A stretch of 14,197 nucleotides of DNA from Candidatus Sumerlaeota bacterium (GTDB taxonomy: Bacteria; Sumerlaeota; Sumerlaeia; JADFCT01). Where the stretch lies: NCBI GenBank assembly GCA_026398575.1, contig JAPLSP010000639.1, positions 1 through 14,197 on the forward strand, in the 5' to 3' direction. The translations under genes were made by a program, and so were the position numbers. The notes beneath the pieces were generated by a model that saw only the letters and a program-made list of their open reading frames with translations, was not told the DNA's origin and made no database searches. Position 1 is the stretch's first letter. Every line of letters starts with the position of its first letter. This document shows positions 12,067 to 14,197 of the stretch, in pieces.

Positions 12067-14197
12067 ATGATTTTAGAAGGCATTTTCAAGAAGGCTGTCA
12101 GCAAACTCTTCGGCGACAAGCAGTCGCGCGACATGAAGCGCTATTTGCCCAAAGTCGAGCAAATCAATGAGATTTACTCCGGGATGGCTTCGTTGAGCGA
12201 TGAGCAATTGCGCGCAAAAACCGATGAGTTCCGGGCGCGTCTGGCCGCGGGCGAAACGCTCGATGATGTCGTCCACGAAGCCTTCGCCGTCGTCAAGGAA
12301 GCATGCCGCCGCCACTGCGGACAAACCGACATTGTCTGCGGAAAGCCGCTGATGTGGAACATGGTTCCCTATGACGTGCAGCTGATCGCGGGGCTGGCGC
12401 TCTTTGAAGGCAACATTGCCGAACAGCAAACCGGCGAAGGCAAGACCCTGACCGCCGTCCTGCCGCTCTATACGCACGCCCTGACGGGCAAAGGCGCGCA
12501 CCTGATCACCGTCAACGACTATCTGGCCAAGCGCGACTGCGAATGGAACAAGCCGATCTTTGAGTTCCTCGGCCTGACGGTGGATTGCATTGACTATAGC
12601 GAGCCGCATACGCCCGAGCGGCGCAAGGCTTATCTCGGCGACATCGTTTACGGCACGAACAACGAGTTCGGCTTCGATTATCTGCGCGACAACATGACTC
12701 CTCACCGGGACGCGCTCGTGCAGCGCGAGTTGTATTTCGGCATCGTGGACGAGGTGGACTCGATCCTGATTGACGAAGCGCGCACGCCGTTGATCATCTC
12801 CGGCGCCGTCGAGCGCCCGACCGATCAATACGACAAAATCAAGCCCATGGTCGAGCGGCTGGTGCGCAAGCAGGTGGAGCTGATCAACGAATTTGTCGCC
12901 AACGCGCAAAAGACGTTCGAGGCGACGGAGAAGGGCAACCGCGACAGCGAATGGGAAGTGGGCCGCCTGTTGCTTCTGGCTCGCAAGGGCGCGCCCAAAC
13001 ACAAGCGGTTGATGAAAGTGACCGCCGACAGCCCGGTCGTCGAACGCTATATCGGACGGGTTGAGCGCGAGTTCATGATCGAAAAGAAAATACACGAACT
13101 GGAGGCCGATCTCTATTACGTCATAGATGAAAAAGGCCACAATATTGACCTGACGGAAAAGGGCCGGCAGATGCTGGCGCCGACCAATCCGGATATGTTC
13201 GTCCTGCACGACCTCGTCGAGGCATTTTCCGAGATCGAAGGCAATGAGAATCTGACGCCCGAGCAAAAAGAAGAAGGCAAGCGCAAGGCGCGCATCGCGA
13301 ACGAGACGCGCGCGGACGAGCTGCACAATATTGCGCAATTGCTGCGCGCCTTTTCGCTCTACGAGAAGGACGTGGAATACGTCGTCGAAGACAACAAAGT
13401 CATCATCGTGGACGAAAACACAGGCCGCAAGATGCCGGGCCGGCGCTGGTCGGACGGCCTGCACCAGGCCGTCGAGGCGAAAGAAAGCGTCCGGGTGGAG
13501 GCGGAGACCCAGACGCTGGCTACCGTCACCGTGCAGAACTTCTTCCGCATGTACAAGCGTCTGGCGGGCATGACGGGAACCGCCGAGACGGAGGCGGCCG
13601 AGTTTTTTCACACCTATAAAATGGACGTGGTCGTGGTGCCGCCCAACGTGACGACGCGGCGCACGGATTTCAATGACTACATCTACCGCACCAAGCGCGA
13701 GAAATACAACGCCGTCATTGACGAGATCATTTTCTACCATAAGGCGCGGCTTCCGGTCCTGGTCGGCACGGTCTCCGTCGAGGTTTCCGAGCTGCTCAGC
13801 CGCATGTTGCGCCGCACGGGCATATCGCACAATGTCCTGAACGCCAAGAACCACCAGCGAGAGGCCGACATCATCGCCGACGCGGGCAAGCCGGGCCAGG
13901 TTACCATCGCCACCAACATGGCCGGCCGCGGCACGGACATCAAATTGCAGCCGGCCGAAGACATGATGAGCGGCGAGAAAGACGTGAAAGGATTGCCGAT
14001 CATCGAAGTCACCGCCGAGGACGAAGACGGCAAACCACATCAGGACAAAATCCCCTACGGCCTGCAGATCATCGGCAGCGAGCGGCACGAGGCGCGGCGC
14101 ATTGACCGCCAGCTGCGCGGACGCAGCGGCCGCCAGGGCGACGCCGGCTCGTCGCAGTTTTTCATGGCGCTCGAAGACGATCTGATGCGCCTTTTCG
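12067..14197 (+). CDS. secA: Preprotein translocase ATPase SecA, 3' end missing
   Basis: The cytoplasmic motor that drives proteins through SecYEG. About 710 residues are visible and the frame is open at the window edge. The Walker A motif is QTGEGKT (121-127), the DEAD-box motif is DEVDSILIDEAR (from 228), the preprotein-crosslinking region follows, then the second motor with VGTVSVE, TNMAGRGTDI (616-625) and ERHEARRIDRQLRGRSGRQG. A long insertion (about residues 265-350, containing GRLLLLARKGAPKHKR) between the first motor half and the crosslinking domain, and another near CGQTDIVCGKPLMW, resemble SecA of FCB/PVC-type phyla. The helical wing, scaffold end and C-terminal zinc tail lie outside the window. 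The ATG at 12067 is the natural start (MILEGIFKKAVSKLFG), although only a weak GAGAAA ribosome binding site precedes it. It is divergent from the URO-D-like gene. Confidence 0.97.
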   Translation, partial: MILEGIFKKAVSKLFGDKQSRDMKRYLPKVEQINEIYSGMASLSDEQLRAKTDEFRARLAAGETLDDVVHEAFAVVKEACRRHCGQTDIVCGKPLMWNMVPYDVQLIAGLALFEGNIAEQQTGEGKTLTAVLPLYTHALTGKGAHLITVNDYLAKRDCEWNKPIFEFLGLTVDCIDYSEPHTPERRKAYLGDIVYGTNNEFGFDYLRDNMTPHRDALVQRELYFGIVDEVDSILIDEARTPLIISGAVERPTDQYDKIKPMVERLVRKQVELINEFVANAQKTFEATEKGNRDSEWEVGRLLLLARKGAPKHKRLMKVTADSPVVERYIGRVEREFMIEKKIHELEADLYYVIDEKGHNIDLTEKGRQMLAPTNPDMFVLHDLVEAFSEIEGNENLTPEQKEEGKRKARIANETRADELHNIAQLLRAFSLYEKDVEYVVEDNKVIIVDENTGRKMPGRRWSDGLHQAVEAKESVRVEAETQTLATVTVQNFFRMYKRLAGMTGTAETEAAEFFHTYKMDVVVVPPNVTTRRTDFNDYIYRTKREKYNAVIDEIIFYHKARLPVLVGTVSVEVSELLSRMLRRTGISHNVLNAKNHQREADIIADAGKPGQVTIATNMAGRGTDIKLQPAEDMMSGEKDVKGLPIIEVTAEDEDGKPHQDKIPYGLQIIGSERHEARRIDRQLRGRSGRQGDAGSSQFFMALEDDLMRLF

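Noticed and set aside
11946..12170. 74-residue plus-strand open frame before secA
   Set aside because: Overlaps the secA start out of frame and shows no protein features.
12073..14088. 671-residue open frame on the minus strand
   Set aside because: Antisense shadow of secA; the plus strand carries all SecA motifs, and the minus translation is a compositional artefact rich in Val/Phe/Asp/His.

Overview
The window is a moderately GC-rich (about 60% by hand counts on sampled lines) stretch of bacterial chromosome. A lipobox lipoprotein (lipocalin), Sec and probable Tat signal sequences and a SecA with a long insertion between the DEAD motor and the preprotein-crosslinking region suggest a diderm. 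The SecA layout recalls PVC/FCB-type and related candidate phyla. That is inference from remembered family features; the species cannot be named from sequence alone.

Layout, left to right. 1-245: a 31-bp-armed palindrome, overlapping a possible partial minus-strand ORF of unknown function. 246-4004 (+): a bifunctional L-fucokinase / GDP-fucose pyrophosphorylase (Fkp type) broken up in frame by five low-complexity insertions. 4064-5092 (+): a probably exported aldo/keto-reductase-like TIM-barrel protein. 5169-5895 (+): a low-GC toxin-antitoxin pair (UPF0175 antitoxin, DUF3368 PIN toxin). 5926-8244 (+): a secreted GH127/DUF1680-type glycoside hydrolase. 8326-8490: a second 31-bp-armed palindrome enclosing 19-nt tandem units. 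8458-10047 (+): a secreted thioredoxin-like / alpha-beta hydrolase fusion whose apparent start lies inside that palindrome. 10019-10549 (-): a Blc-type lipocalin lipoprotein. 10659-11723 (-): a uroporphyrinogen-decarboxylase-superfamily protein, not HemE. 12067-14197 (+): secA, cut by the window edge.

How the genes fit together. Fucose salvage to GDP-fucose, an arabinofuranosidase-type hydrolase and exported oxidoreductase-like and esterase-like proteins are compatible with polysaccharide use and surface glycan building. No tight operon linking all of them is visible. The toxin-antitoxin pair sits between them like an acquired island, and the lipocalin, URO-D-like and secA genes look functionally unrelated.

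The most unusual thing here is not a gene but a set of short tandem repeats. At least two heptanucleotide families (units like AGACAGG/GGTCAGG and AACTCGG), one nonanucleotide family (GTGGACAGG) and several palindromes are scattered through the window. Many lie inside reading frames without breaking them: five insertions in fkp, and Ser-Thr-Pro linkers in two exported proteins. The three large fkp insertions have the same internal order and orientation, and each carries a sequence able to form a G-quadruplex on the coding strand. This looks like a lineage-specific mobile or expanding repeat system living in coding DNA.
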